DNA of 64,000 bases, taken from assembly GCA_020536535.1 (NCBI GenBank), contig JAHLWZ010000792.1, forward strand, positions 62,001 to 126,000, written 5' to 3'. The notes under the pieces were generated by a model. That model had not been told where the DNA came from. It worked only from the letters and a program-made list of their open reading frames with translations, and did not search any database. The position numbers and the translations under genes are program-made. Of this stretch, positions 48,243-59,746 are shown piece by piece. Every line of letters begins with the position of its first letter. Position 1 is the first letter of the stretch. The DNA is from Pelomyxa schiedti. Taxonomy: Eukaryota > Evosea > Pelobiontida > Pelomyxidae.

Positions 48243-48647
48243 TAACAATAAAAACAGAAGGAACCTTTACAGGTTGATGAGAGTATCAGACGGCAAATGT
48301 ATATAACCTCAGAGAATATTTCTAAAAAAACTTGATCACACAGAAAAAGTACTTCTTTCTTGTTCAAAGTCCAATGCACGGGTAATTTCGCAATTAATAA
48401 AGAATTCAATAAATTCAAATCACTCAATAGCGCAATGTTGACACTTTGCACTCTTGCAGTTCTCTGGAGTCACTGAAACAAACTGTATGCTACACTTCCA
48501 ATGTGAACATGCTCACTCATTCGCATTAGTTTTTCTTCCCTGAATCTCGAATCAAACATTTCCTGAGCAGAGGGCTCTCACAGATGTCAGTCCATTGTGG
48601 GTGTACTCTTGATTGCACCATTTCAGTGCCACTTACAATGCATACAG
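48243..48647. other. intergenic, about 400 bp, no firm gene
   Basis: AT-rich sequence with an AATAAA-like signal near the left end. Short frames only. It separates the acidic-protein gene from the F-box exon. The missing N-lobe of the VPS34 kinase is not here on either strand. Confidence 0.4.
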
Positions 48648-48768
48648 GTGGGTTGCATGTCTCCGATATTCCACTGGAAGTTTTGGCTGAAGTTATTTCA
48701 TTTCTGGATGAAGACACATTGGTTACTTGTCGTCTTGTGTGCAAAGATTGCAACATCTGCAATGAATG
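48648..48768 (+). CDS. F-box-like exon
   Basis: After an acceptor (ACAG at about 48644-48647), the exon reads GLHVSDIPLEVLAEVISFL, DEDTLVTCRLVCKD, the helix pattern of an F-box that binds Skp1 in SCF ubiquitin ligases. A GT donor follows at 48769. The next exon is a piece of VPS34 kinase. In the phase I can see, the two do not join cleanly, so this may be the end of one gene or part of a chimera. Confidence 0.5.
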
Positions 48769-48810
48769 GTTAACTTAAAGCACCACTGTAATGCATTGAC
48801 CTTTTTTTAG

Positions 48811-49660
<850 letters not shown>

Positions 49661-49793
49661 TAAAAAGTGTATTCCACTGTAAAAGAGATGATTTTTATAA
49701 CAAACGAGACGCAGTGATCGTGTAGTTGCTTGCCCCAAGTGCCGCAAGGCTACCTTCAGCCAATTCTAAACACAGATAGCAGATAAACGGTCA

Positions 49794-52048
49794 ATGGCTG
49801 GCGTGACGCAAAGTGGAGACAACCAGGTCACTACACATAGCAACACTCCTCAACCATTTAATAAAAATTAAATGTTCCTTCCAAAAAGAAAGCGGGCTCG
49901 TGTTTCAAGTATGTCGACCAAAGACACTGTGACCCGAAGTGGAACTGTGTAGTGTGCAAGGCACCTGCTTATTTGCCACTTGTGCATGAGTGCAGCTCGT
50001 GGTTGTGCACCGTCTGTTGTGACAAACAAGTAATTTGTTAGTCTTCTGTCCACCCTCAGAATAAAAATAAAGGAGACATGTTCTGAGTGTGAAGAAGAGA
50101 TCAAAGGAAAACTAAGACCTCTCACTTCAAAAGCAATATTGGTGAAACTAGATGCCATTAAAGTGTATTGCCCTGCATGCAATGGTAAAATTGAAAGGGG
50201 TTCCTTTGATACTCATGTACTGCAGTGCCCAATTGGTTGACATTCTCTTTATCAAAAATACACTAACTTCTCCCAGATTGCCCAAAGAAATGCGGAGTGA
50301 AGGTGGCACCAATTTCCCAAACTCAGCATGAAAACACTGAGTGCTCATGTGTGGAAGTGATATGTGAAATTTGTCATCAATCTGTGCAAAGGCAGTTCAT
50401 GACAGATCTATCTCACAAGCAGTTTAACTGCCCAATTGGTTGAATCCTTTATATTTCTTGATGTGTTGTAACACAAAAAAAGATTGCCCAAAGTCTTGTG
50501 GAATGAAAGTGGCACCAAAAATGCAAGTTGAGCATGAAAACAGTGAATGCTTGAGTGTATTCATAACTTGTGAGGTGTGCAATGAATCTATTCAACGGAG
50601 ATTTCTTAAGGACCTGTCACACAAGAATGACTGCCCTATAGGTAACTTTGATTGCAGTTTTTTAAACCTTATTTTTTTTAAAAAAGATTGCCCAAGGCAA
50701 TGTGGAATGAAGGTAGCTCCAAAACTCCAAAATGAACATGAAAAAGTAGACTGCTTGAGTGTGATGGTTCTTTGTCACTCTTGTAATCAGTACATACAAA
50801 GGAGGTATATCAATGACGCGTCTCATGCAAAGGATTGTCCAATAGGTTGTTTAGTTACCTTAGACTTGACTAATTATAAAGCAAGATTGTCCTAATGGCT
50901 GTGGGGAAAAGGTGAAACCAAAGGAACTGGAAGAGCATCAATCTACCTATTGCCCAAAGCAGATGGTTGAATGCACTGCCCCACTATTTTGTGATTGGAT
51001 AGGCCTAATGTCTGACCGCACTGAACATGTTAGAGCATGTGTGATGGTGAAAGTTGGTACCATAATATCCCCTCTGATGGAAGAAAACAAAAGGCTTTCA
51101 GGAATAATAAAGGTGATGGCGGAAAAGATATCCCAGCTGGAATGCAACCAAGCTCAACTGGAGGCAAGAGTTACAGCCTCAGTGAATGGCCTACTCTTCC
51201 CCCTTAGATTCACGTGCTTGAATGGATCTGGTTATGCCCCACCTACTGTTGCTGACTACGTGTCACCCATACAAAAGGTAACCCTTTCAGGCGGAATACA
51301 AAAGTGGGTGGTGCCACAGACAGGAATCTACAAAATAACAGCTGTAGGTGCAAGTGGTGGTGCCTACTGTGATTCACGGCGTGGTACCTTTTTGCAGGGT
51401 GGATGTGGAGCATCAATTTCAACTGTTATAGAATTGGAACAAGGCCTCCAACTTAATATTCTTGTGGGGCAAATGGGTGCGCCGCCATTGAACCACTATG
51501 GTGCAGGTGGAGGTGGAGGTGGAACTTTCATCTGGGAAGATGCAGTAACTTCAATAGGGTCTGCAGAACAATTGAAGGTTGCAAGCAGAAAATATGTACT
51601 CATTTGTGCAGGTGGGGGTGGGGGTGGAAGTAACAGAACAATTGGGGGTGATGGACTGAATACCTGTGGCAGTGGTGATGGTGGTACCAGAGCAGGAAGT
51701 GGGTGTGGCTGGTTTTCAGACAGCAAAGACAGTAATGGGGGAAAGTCACCAATGCATGGTGGTCACGGTGGGAGGTCAGGTGGGTGTGGTGGGTATGGGG
51801 GATTTGGTGGAGGGGGAGCAGGACAGGGCACCCTCCAGAGTACCAATGGGAATGGCTCCTATTGGGGGGGAGGAGGGGGCGGGTACCAAGGTGGACATGG
51901 AGGGTATTTAAATGGAGTGAGTGAAACAGTTCACAGTGGAGGGGGTTACTCTTTCTGCAGCAACACTACATCCATGAGAGCCACTGCTTGCCCTGGCTCA
52001 AGATCACATTCTGATGGGTTTGTTATTGTGGAGACATTGCAGTCCTGA
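49794..52048 (+). CDS. RING/TRAF-type zinc-finger protein with ALK-like glycine-rich domain
   Basis: A first exon (MAGVTQSGDNQ) joins in phase 0 to CFKYVDQRHCDP and a RING-like cluster (CVVCKAPAYLPLVHEC, CTVCC, CSEC). Tandem TRAF-type fingers follow: CPKKCGVKVAP, CPKSCGMKVAPK, CPRQCGMKVAPK and CPNGCGEKVKPK, each ending ...CPI. Every unit is separated by an intron at the same phase-1 point (CCAATTG before the donor). A helix (LSGIIKVMAEKISQLECNQ) leads to a C-terminal domain of about 290 residues with GIQKWVVPQTGIYKITAVG, LNILVGQMGAPP and many Gly runs. This is the glycine-rich fold of ALK/LTK ectodomains. The stop TGA is at 52046-52048. RING-TRAF proteins are typically E3 ligases or adaptors. 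The pairing with this Gly-rich domain is unusual, and no signal peptide is present. Confidence 0.8.
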
Positions 52049-52193
52049 ACACAATACCATATGTTGACAAACTTTGGCACCGTTTTCTTACCCAATATTT
52101 TCAGCAACCAAAAAAATCTTAGTCAACATACGTTGTTTCGTTCTTTCTGATAAGGTTACTAATTGAGAAGCAATCATATTGTTTGTGAAGTTA

Positions 52194-52370
<177 letters not shown>

Positions 52371-52377
52371 TCCTTGC

Positions 52378-52641
52378 GATACTGGAGATACCATACATAC
52401 CCAAGATAAGGGATACTGCGATAATGGAGATCCTGGCGATCCGGCGATACTGGTGATAATGAAGAAGTTTGTTAAAATTTGAACTAACAGATGCTGGCAC
52501 TCTGCAGAGCTTCTTCTTTCTGCTATGTGTCACACTGTCTTCTTGTGGTCTCATCATTTGTTTCAGGAATAACCAATATTTCACCCAGTATCACTGGTAT
52601 CTCCATTATCACCAGTATCGCTGGTATCTCCACTCTCTTTT
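52378..52641. repeat. inverted pair of short minisatellites (GATACTGG/TGATAATGGAGATACC units)
   Basis: The left arm (about 52378-52460) contains units such as GATACTGG, GATAATGGAGAT and GATACTGGTGATAATG. The right arm (about 52583-52641) contains the reverse complements (CCAGTATCACTGGTATCTCC and ATTATCACCAGTATCGC). The spacer is about 120 bp. Each arm is itself a degenerate tandem repeat. No coding role is seen. Large hairpin formation is possible. Confidence 0.75.
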
Positions 52642-52649
52642 TGCACACA

Positions 52650-54700
52650 AACACAGCTGTACCAACACCAACCCAGGTTCAAATAACCAACACTCACTTG
52701 TATCAATCACACAGTGCACTCTGATAGTTGATTTTCCTCTTGGAAATATTTCCTGAAAAATAATATTGGCAACAGACACAGCACGTTCAGTTCCAGTGAG
52801 ACCATTATTCCAGAAATAAGTGTTTACGAGCTTTGAGAAGATTCAGTCAGCTTGCATTCAGTATTGCTCCAGGTATTTTCCACAAAATCAGCTGTAGAAA
52901 CTGACATAGTGCATAAGGTATTTCCGGAAATAAGTGCATCGATTCGGAAATATCTGACAGTAGTTCTCCTTTGGAGTTGCTGCTCATTCAAGCTTGACAG
53001 TTCAAGGATTCTCAGCATCTTTGTTTCCTTACTAGCTTGTGCTTCCTTAGAATATTTCGCCTTTCTATGCTGAGTGACAGAACAGGTATGCTCACTTCCA
53101 GTGTCTCCTTCCTAACTTCATACTAGTATTTGCTTCTATTGAATGCAGAGGGCTTTATTGAATTCCGGCTCAACAATTGACTACAGTGATTGTGTTCAGC
53201 TCTCCAGTCAAAGTTTTCTCATTCGGGACTATTTCTTGCTTGACAGCACATTGACTTGGGTGTGTCCTCTGCTAAGTGTTTTTGCCAACTTCTAATTTCA
53301 AGTAGAATTCTGCTTTCCGAATGGATTTCATGCTAGATCAGGTTTGATTCAGCAAAGACTGGTTCAGAATTTCTCCCTTGAATGATCGTTTCCTCTCAGC
53401 TGAATTACGGATCGGAATCTTGATTCAATCTCCTTGACAATAGTATTCCATCAAATGATGCAGGTAAGCTTTGACTTTGTATTTCAGCCTTCTGACTTGC
53501 CAATAGATTCGGTCCTTCTTGACCTTTGAGTCTCTCATGATGATTAGGATGGTGACAATGATCTGTTTCGGACTTTATGCTTCAGTATTTCACTTTTCCT
53601 GCAGTGCCATTGATTCATTGATTTCTTGCACTATGGTTCTCTGATTACACGCTCCTTCAGTTCTCCAGACACTTCCTTCATTTTTTGGAATGGTTGGCAC
53701 AACTTGAAGTATTCCAATGTTTAACTTGCCGACAGATGACTTGATATTTGGCAAGCCGACCTCTGACTTCTCTTATGAGGAGTATTTGTTCACTCTAGTG
53801 CACGAACACGGACAATTTCTTCAGGTAGTACAGATGATTCTTCAAGTATTAATGATTCTTCAGGTCCAAATGAGGTGGCTCAATTTCAATGATAAGGGTG
53901 CCAACAATATCCCACCACTTCTAGAGCTACTCCTTTCTCCTATGGGGAAACATGTGTGCAAATAATAAGAACTAGAATCGTCCCACAGGGCGTTTCAGAA
54001 TCCAGTCCATCAGCGATAGGCTGTTTCCAGTAATGGAGGCTGTAATTATACTTCAAACTTCGTCCCAGCATGACAGACGGACCATCAGCGATAGTTATAC
54101 TGCCACTTTGGGGAAACTCACATGATAATGATGATATAGACTTCAATCTTCGTCCCAGCATGACAGGCGGACCATCAGTGATAGTCACACCGCCACTTTG
54201 GGGAAACTAACAACATGATGATGACTTCAGCATTCATTGCAACATTTATCTATAAATTTCGTGAATGCATGGCAGTAAAAGGTATAATTAAATTCAATAA
54301 ATGGTTCATAACCTTGTATCAGGTGTTGACTTGAGCTTGATAATTCTGCTATGAAGTCATAATGCCGGTAAATATCCTCCAAGCAATTATCTGCAATTCC
54401 TGGAAGTATTTCCATGATGCCAGCTGCTTCACAACCACTTGTGCCACTTGCAATCCCACAAATTACTCTTGCACCACTTGCATTGCTCACACCTTGATCA
54501 GGAATACACCACTTGACTCAGAAATTCACCACTTGCAATCGGGAATGTACCACCAACTCTTTCCCTTGCTCACAATCCAGAGTACAACCACCACTTGCTC
54601 CTTTCTGCTCTCTGTTCCTGCCAGGTGTGTACCTTGCCAAAATTCAACCTTGTCTAACTCTTGAGTAGAACTCTTGGATGAAGTTGAGGATGAAGCCACA
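52650..54700. other. gene-poor region, about 2 kb
   Basis: Only short frames are present. One + frame (53717-53965, NLPTDDLIFGKPTSDFSYE) and one - frame (54227-54490, GIMEILPGIADNCLEDIY) have coding-like composition but no family, introns or clear start context. Scattered CCACTTG motifs occur between 54430 and 54600. I do not call genes here. Confidence 0.4.
54053..54226. repeat. two-copy direct tandem repeat, about 88 bp unit
   Basis: Two adjacent copies (about 54053-54142 and 54143-54226) share CTTCGTCCCAGCATGACAG, CGGACCATCAG, a few differences, and CCACTTTGGGGAAACT. Divergence between copies is around 10 percent by eye. Part of the unit (CATCAGCGATAG) occurs once more just upstream near 54008. 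Confidence 0.85.
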
Positions 54701-54708
54701 AGTCACAA

Positions 54709-55245
54709 ATGATATGTGACAATCGACGTTGGGGGACTACAATAAAAAGAAAAATTACACACGCTAGAGTTAGGGGTTCCCTTGATGCACCTAAGTGTGC
54801 AAACAAAAAAAAGAATAATTGTAGATGGAGAATGCTGCACCCTAGAATCATCATATGCTGGAAGGGAAGAAACAACCCCACACTTCAGCTGTCCCAAAGG
54901 GAATCCCGTCTTGGTTAGTGTAGTCAGTCCTGATTCAGTTGCTTGTCAAATCATACCTGACATTATGTCTTGCACAAGAGTATGTATGTATTGTTACAAG
55001 CCTCCCACTTCATAAAAGCAAAAAAATTAATAACATGGGGTGCAACTCACCACATCGAGCCATTGTAGTTACTAGTTGTAACACCACTCCTTGTGCTATA
55101 CGTGCAATTAGGGAAATGAACTCCTCAGTGATGACTGGATTGGGACTTGTCTTGCCTGTGGCCCCAAACCAAGCCGTAGACACCATCAAACAAAATGATC
55201 GTTCCGTAGTTACATTACTACGGAACTTGGAATTTTGTTTTTAAA
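54709..55245 (+). CDS. possible unidentified gene, low support
   Basis: Two coding-like pieces can be joined by an intron starting GTATGTATG near 54988. The first contains CCTLESSYAGREETTPHFS and SVVSPDSVACQIIPD. The second contains IREMNSSVMTGLGLVLPVA and DTIKQNDRSVVTLLRNL. No family is recognised. The opposite strand is also open in parts (for example LTTLTKTGFPLGQLKCGVV), so the strand is uncertain. Confidence 0.25.
55201..55226. repeat. perfect 10-bp stem hairpin
   Basis: GTTCCGTAGT, a 6-base loop, then ACTACGGAAC. It lies near the end of a possible + gene, about 43 bp before the stop of the convergent minus gene. There is no U-run as in bacterial terminators. Confidence 0.8.
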
Positions 55246-55268
55246 TCACCAAATCAAAGTGGTTGGGT

Positions 55269-56167
55269 TTAGTGTGGTGCACGGATGAAGAATTGTGTGT
55301 ATGGGCATATCATGTTGGATTCCCAGGCAGACCTTGGCCGTCCATCGTCATGTGTGCCGGCATAGACACCAGGCAACATGTTGGGTGAAAAGGAGTACAC
55401 GTTATTGCCGTGGGAAATAACTGTGAATAGGCTCTCTGGTCCGTGTGGAGTGCCCTTTGGGAGTGTGACGTTTTGGGAAAGAAATTTAGGAAACGTACTG
55501 TAGCATCTACAGTCTGCGTTACAGGGTTGAGGCGTAACCACATGTGAGGTAAATGTGCAGATTGAAATCTCACAAAAGGTCCCTACGTATTTGGTTGGGG
55601 AGTGTCAGCACATATGGAAGCGGTGATACCTCGAAATAAACGTTGAAATGTGTATATGGGCCACCGCACCCATTGAAATCAATATAACCAGAATCCATAA
55701 CTCTCAGCTCTCGCTGGTGAACCATAGATTGTAAGCACACTTGGCTACCAGGAGAAAGTGATCCCTGTTGTTTTTCGTTAAGTTCCTCTCCACTGCCGCG
55801 GCGTCGCCGTTAACAAACTGTATTGCCAGGGAAGGAGATAAACCGGAAGTACAGGAGAGTAAACTGGCATTGGCGTCATCATAGGCATAGGCTGCATCAC
55901 AGGAGTCGGACTGACATAGACCGGAGGTGGCTGAACAACCACCACCTTGGGCTGCGTGTAAACTACTTTCGGAGGAGGCGGCGGGCAGTACACTTTCGGC
56001 GGCGCCAAGATAGCGGCGGCAGCAACAGTTGCGGCGGCACCAAACATCGCGGCAGCAGCGACAGATCCCGGAGATCCGTAATGATGGACAACGTGAGGAG
56101 GGGGAGGAGGGTGATGGAAATGAGGTGGCGGGTGGTGTACGTGTGGAGGAGGATGGTGATGATGCAT
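55269..56167 (-). CDS. His/Pro-rich protein with possible C-terminal beta domain
   Basis: The start MHHHHPPPHVHHPPPHFHH is followed by Ala, Pro, Val and Met-rich low-complexity sequence to about 55780. An intron probably skips a frame change near 55790. A second part then reads ELRVMDSGYIDFNGCGGPY and THFNVYFEVSPLPYV. A third part reads TVISHGNNVYSFSPNMLPG, VYAGTHDDGRPRSAWESN and ends QFFIRAPH at 55269. I do not recognise the domain. If the His-rich start is separate, the first piece alone ends at 55778. His-rich N-termini may bind metal, by inference only. Confidence 0.4.
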
Positions 56168-56387
56168 TTATGCGAGATCTCTTGCCCTTTCTTCTTTCTG
56201 TTTTTATTTATATTTTATGTTATGATAACAGTTTTAATTTTTTCCCTTTTTCTTTCTGCTGTTTTGTGTAACGGCTCATAACTGCAGAGATTGAGGCTCT
56301 AAAAATAAATTTAACTAACTTGACCTTACTATTCGCCGGGCGAAAAAACGAACCAGAAAAACTTAAAAAAAAGAAAAAACCAAGAAG

Positions 56388-57546
56388 ATGCTGTCTGTCG
56401 TAGCTGGAGGAGGATGGGGCACCTTGTCATGTGTCTCTGTTCGTCCATACGCTTCACTATGTACACTTTCCATACCTGTTTGTCGCGTTTCTGTTGCTAG
56501 ATCTTAACTTCTACGTTGCTTTGGTCTTTTTAGGCACGGTACCAACCAAGGTCGTTTCGACACGCGATAACAAGCCTCGTGCTCGTGTACAGCGTGCTTC
56601 GATGCATACTTTCATTCAACAAGTTGGTGTAACACACTTTTCGGATTTAACACTTATTGTGGTGATAGGTCTCCCCGGCCGGTGATTTTCTACCTTCGCC
56701 GAGTTACCAAGTTGCCGTTCGCATGGTTCATGTTTCCCCTTTGAGACCAATGCTTTCACACTTTGTTTTTGCTCCTTTCACTAACTGTCTCCTTGGGTCT
56801 GCCCAAAATGTGGTGTGCACAGTTGTGTTTTCCCTCCCAATCGTAATCGTATTAATTCAGAGGAGCCTTGGAACCGCCTCGTTACCCAGAGAGCCATGCG
56901 TTCCTTGCTGCCCTCAGCTTATTGCAAAGCTTCCGCAAGCTGATATTGATGTACTTAAACAATTGTCCGAACGTTTGGGAATTAAAGTGCCTGAGAATGC
57001 AACTGCCGTGTGCAAGTTCTTATCCGCCTTTCTATATTTACTTTTAAAAGGATCAACTGCGTGAACTTGTCAAGAAGGAGCTTGAAAAGAGTATTTCCCT
57101 TTCACCCCCCAAACAAGTTTCAACACTTACCCAATCAAGGGGTCGCCTGTGACAAGTCCAAGCCAAAGGAAGCTAAGAAGGGCAAGAAAGGCAAAAAGGA
57201 CAAAGCCAAGAAGGGGAAGAAAGGCAAGAAGTGTAAGGGGAAGTGCAAGGGCAAGAAGGGAAAGACATTCAAGGATGGCAAGAAAGAAATAGTTGTGGAC
57301 CTCAAGAAGATGTCTAAGCCAGAGGAGAAAGGTGACAAACCGGAAGAAAAGAAGGAGGAGAAGAAGCTTTCCAAGAAGGATAAGAAGAAGGCCAAGAAAC
57401 AAGCAAAGAAGGATAAGAAAGGGAAAAAGGGCAAGAAGGGGAAGAAATCGAAGAAAGACAAGAAGAAGGACAAGAAAGGCAAGAAGGGCAAAAAGGGGAA
57501 AAAAGGGAAGAAGGGAAAGAAAGGCAAGAAGGGGAAGAAGCACTGA
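56388..57546 (+). CDS. protein with long Lys/Gly-rich tail
   Basis: The C-terminal exon (about 57150-57546) encodes a run of KKGKKGKK-type repeats, with one less repetitive window (DGKKEIVVDLKKMSKPEEK), and stops at 57544-57546. Upstream exons read LPREPCVPCCPQLIAKLPQ, ADIDVLKQLSERLGIKVPE and DQLRELVKKELEK, a helical segment. Further upstream lies TVPTKVVSTRDNKPRARVQ. The start at 56388 (MLSVVAGGGWGTLSCVSVR) is a guess. No family is recognised. Such tails bind nucleic acids or microtubules, by inference. The composition is unlike its neighbours. Confidence 0.45.
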
Positions 57547-57654
57547 TTGTAGTGATAGCTTTTCCATGCAAACCAAAACCAGTCGAAACCAACAATAAAA
57601 AAATTACTTGAGGGTCTTCCTATTGTTTTCGCTCTAAGAAAAAAATTTTTTTTG

Positions 57655-58619
57655 TTACGAATTTGAAACAGGCACAAAGTCGAAAAGTTCCCATGGTCCT
57701 GAACCAAATTGGCAATTCACAATTCCATAGCCAGAACCCTCACTCCTTGCAGGCCCCTGGCCATCCACACGCAAATAGCAGTTTTCAAATTCGGCAGACC
57801 TGATTGCGTAGTGTCCTGAAGTAGGCACGATCACGAACTTCTCCCACGGCCCCAGGCTGCCTTGGCAATTGACCACCCCACAACCTGGTCCCGTTGGGGT
57901 CTTGACAGAATTGCCATCCATCCTGATGTAACTATTCCATTGCATGCTTCGGAATCCCACTGTGCCGTTGCCTGCGGGCACTATTTCGAATTTCTCCCAT
58001 GGTCCAATGTAGCCTTGGCAGTTGATTATACCGTATCCACAATCTGCCCCCCGTGCCGGCCCCTTAGCATCCATGCGGATGTAACTCCCAAACTGCACAT
58101 TGCGGATAGCAACAATTCCGCGTACGGGAGAGTCACAACTTTTGGTGGGAACATCTGCACAGTGACATAAGATAATATTTATGTGCGATGTATGTACCGG
58201 ACCCTGGGGAACAAGTAATACCTCCCGATTGTGCAAGAAGGCTGCACATAGAATGGTTCTTGTACAGGAAATTTGCACAGCACCCAGCCCCCTAGTACAA
58301 AACCAAAAAGGTTGGAAAATTACAATCAACGTTAAGCTGAAAATACTTGAATAGTAGTTGAGGCTTGATCCACGGGACAAAAGATAGACGTTTGGCCAGT
58401 TCGACTAGCGTTACGAACCATCTGGTCTAAACATGAAAGGCAGAAAGTGTGCATGCAATTAAGGGCCCTTCATAGGAATCAGCAAGCCACAAACAAATTC
58501 TCATTGTTTCATTTCCGAATAATCACAAACAAACATAACAACCTTGGCTCGCGAGCGCCCAAATCAAATCGGTTGTGGCATAAAAAACAACTCAACGGTT
58601 CAGCTCCATACGTTGCCAT
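57655..58619 (-). CDS. RING-finger protein with fascin-like beta-trefoil repeats
   Basis: The start MATYGAEPLSCFLCHNRFD at 58619 joins across an intron to a RING core (LNCMHTFCLSCLDQMVRNA, then IFCPVDQAST), the C-x-H-x2-C-x2-C and CP pattern of TRIM-like RINGs. A Cys-containing middle segment could be a degenerate B-box. The C-terminal 170 residues hold three repeats, each with (Y/L)IRMD or LRVD, a G(Y/C)G(I/V)(I/V)NCQ core and GPWE(K/L)F, as in fascin-like actin-crosslinking beta-trefoils: SYIRMDAKGPARGADCGYG, LGPWEKFVIVPTSG and SGPWELFDFVPVSNS. The stop is at 57655-57657. Predicted role: an E3 ubiquitin ligase whose trefoil binds actin or sugars (inference). It converges on the Lys-rich gene, with 108 bp between. 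Confidence 0.7.
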
Positions 58620-58863
58620 CACTCACTAACCGAAAGTTTTTTTTGTTTCTTGTTGCCAGAGCTTATTCTCAGGAATCTGATAACCAATTGATCCAAGCAC
58701 CGAGCAATTGAGGGAGCTGCCCACACCACAGCGTTCGCTTTGGGAAGGTGACCTTGGCTGACGTCTTTCTGCGACACACATTCCCGTTCCGGATTCAGCT
58801 AAAAGCTCTCGCAAGTTCAGAGCGAGGAACAGAAGAACAAAACAACCGAGAAAGTGTGAAGAC

Positions 58864-59746
58864 ATGTCGGGCAGAGAAGCACCAAGGAGGATGATGGGAA
58901 AGAGGGCCCCACCCAGCAGAATACCAACAAAGCCAGCAACTCCATCCACCCCCTCCAACCCACAATTCGATGTATACACACCCTGCCTACCTGAAGTCTT
59001 TTTTCCTTACTTTTTACGTTTCCCATTTCTTTCTTCTTCAGGCTGATTCGCTGTCAGAAGTCTGGCGGGACTTGTTCACGAGAGCAGGCGTGACACACCA
59101 GGAACTGATAGAAAAGCCGATCCAGAGGCTCCTAATTTCATCTGTAACAGGAAGCACTTCAGCAACTGCGCTACCATCAACTGAAACACTAAGTTCGTTG
59201 TTAACACCTCTTACACACATTCCTGGCTTATTCCATACTGTTTGTTTGTTTGTTTGTTTCCTAATTCCTTTGATAGACACTGATATAGCTGTTGCACTGA
59301 TGGAAAGTGCAATGGACACGTGGAGAAGAGAACACCCCCGCACCGAGTTACGGGACCCAGCCGGCCATGTTTTGAGGAGAACAGCACTTACAAGTTTGGT
59401 TGGTGCCATATTATATTATTAATTAATACATCTCCTTCTCCCCAGCAACAAATTCAACTCTTTCGTAGGAAAATTATGGAGGGACTTATGCATGTGACTT
59501 GTGTGACCATGAACATGGCGAGCCATACCACTGCGGTGTTTGTAGGTATAATTATTGTTAGTTGTTCCAATCAGAAACGAAATACCCAAAACTCATTTCA
59601 CACAGTTATGACCTGTGTTCACTCTGTGCACAGAAGCTTTTTGGCCAGCCTGTGCTTGGATGATTGTAAAAACAAAGCCAAAACAATACAAAGAAACTCA
59701 AATTTTCTTATGTTTGCGTTTCTTGGGCTGGCCCATTTTGTTTCTT
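58864..59746 (+). CDS. unidentified small protein
   Basis: The start MSGREAPRRMMGKRAPPSR leads to a Pro/Ser-rich lead. After an intron ending at about 59041 come DSLSEVWRDLFTRAGVTHQ, ELIEKPIQRLLISS, then ALMESAMDTWRREHPRTEL and LFRRKIMEGLMHVTCVTMN. The WRDLFTRAGV...EKPI stretch faintly recalls the tail of a p21-binding (CRIB) domain, but the I-S-x-P core is not found. The last exon after 59605 is ambiguous in frame and overlaps or abuts the stop of the convergent ketoacyl synthase. It is divergent from the RING gene, with 244 bp between starts. Confidence 0.4.

Noticed and set aside
52650-53700. Transposon remnant
   Set aside because: No terminal repeats, transposase or reverse transcriptase motif could be read in any frame.
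54430-54600. Scattered CCACTTG copies as a CRISPR-like array
   Set aside because: The motif is only 7 nt with irregular spacing and no fixed spacer length.
55201-55226. Bacterial-type terminator hairpin
   Set aside because: No T-run follows, and the window is clearly eukaryotic.
57127-57707. Minus-strand Leu/Phe-rich frames that look like membrane proteins
   Set aside because: Complement of Lys codons (AAG/AAA) in the Lys-rich tail; no other support.
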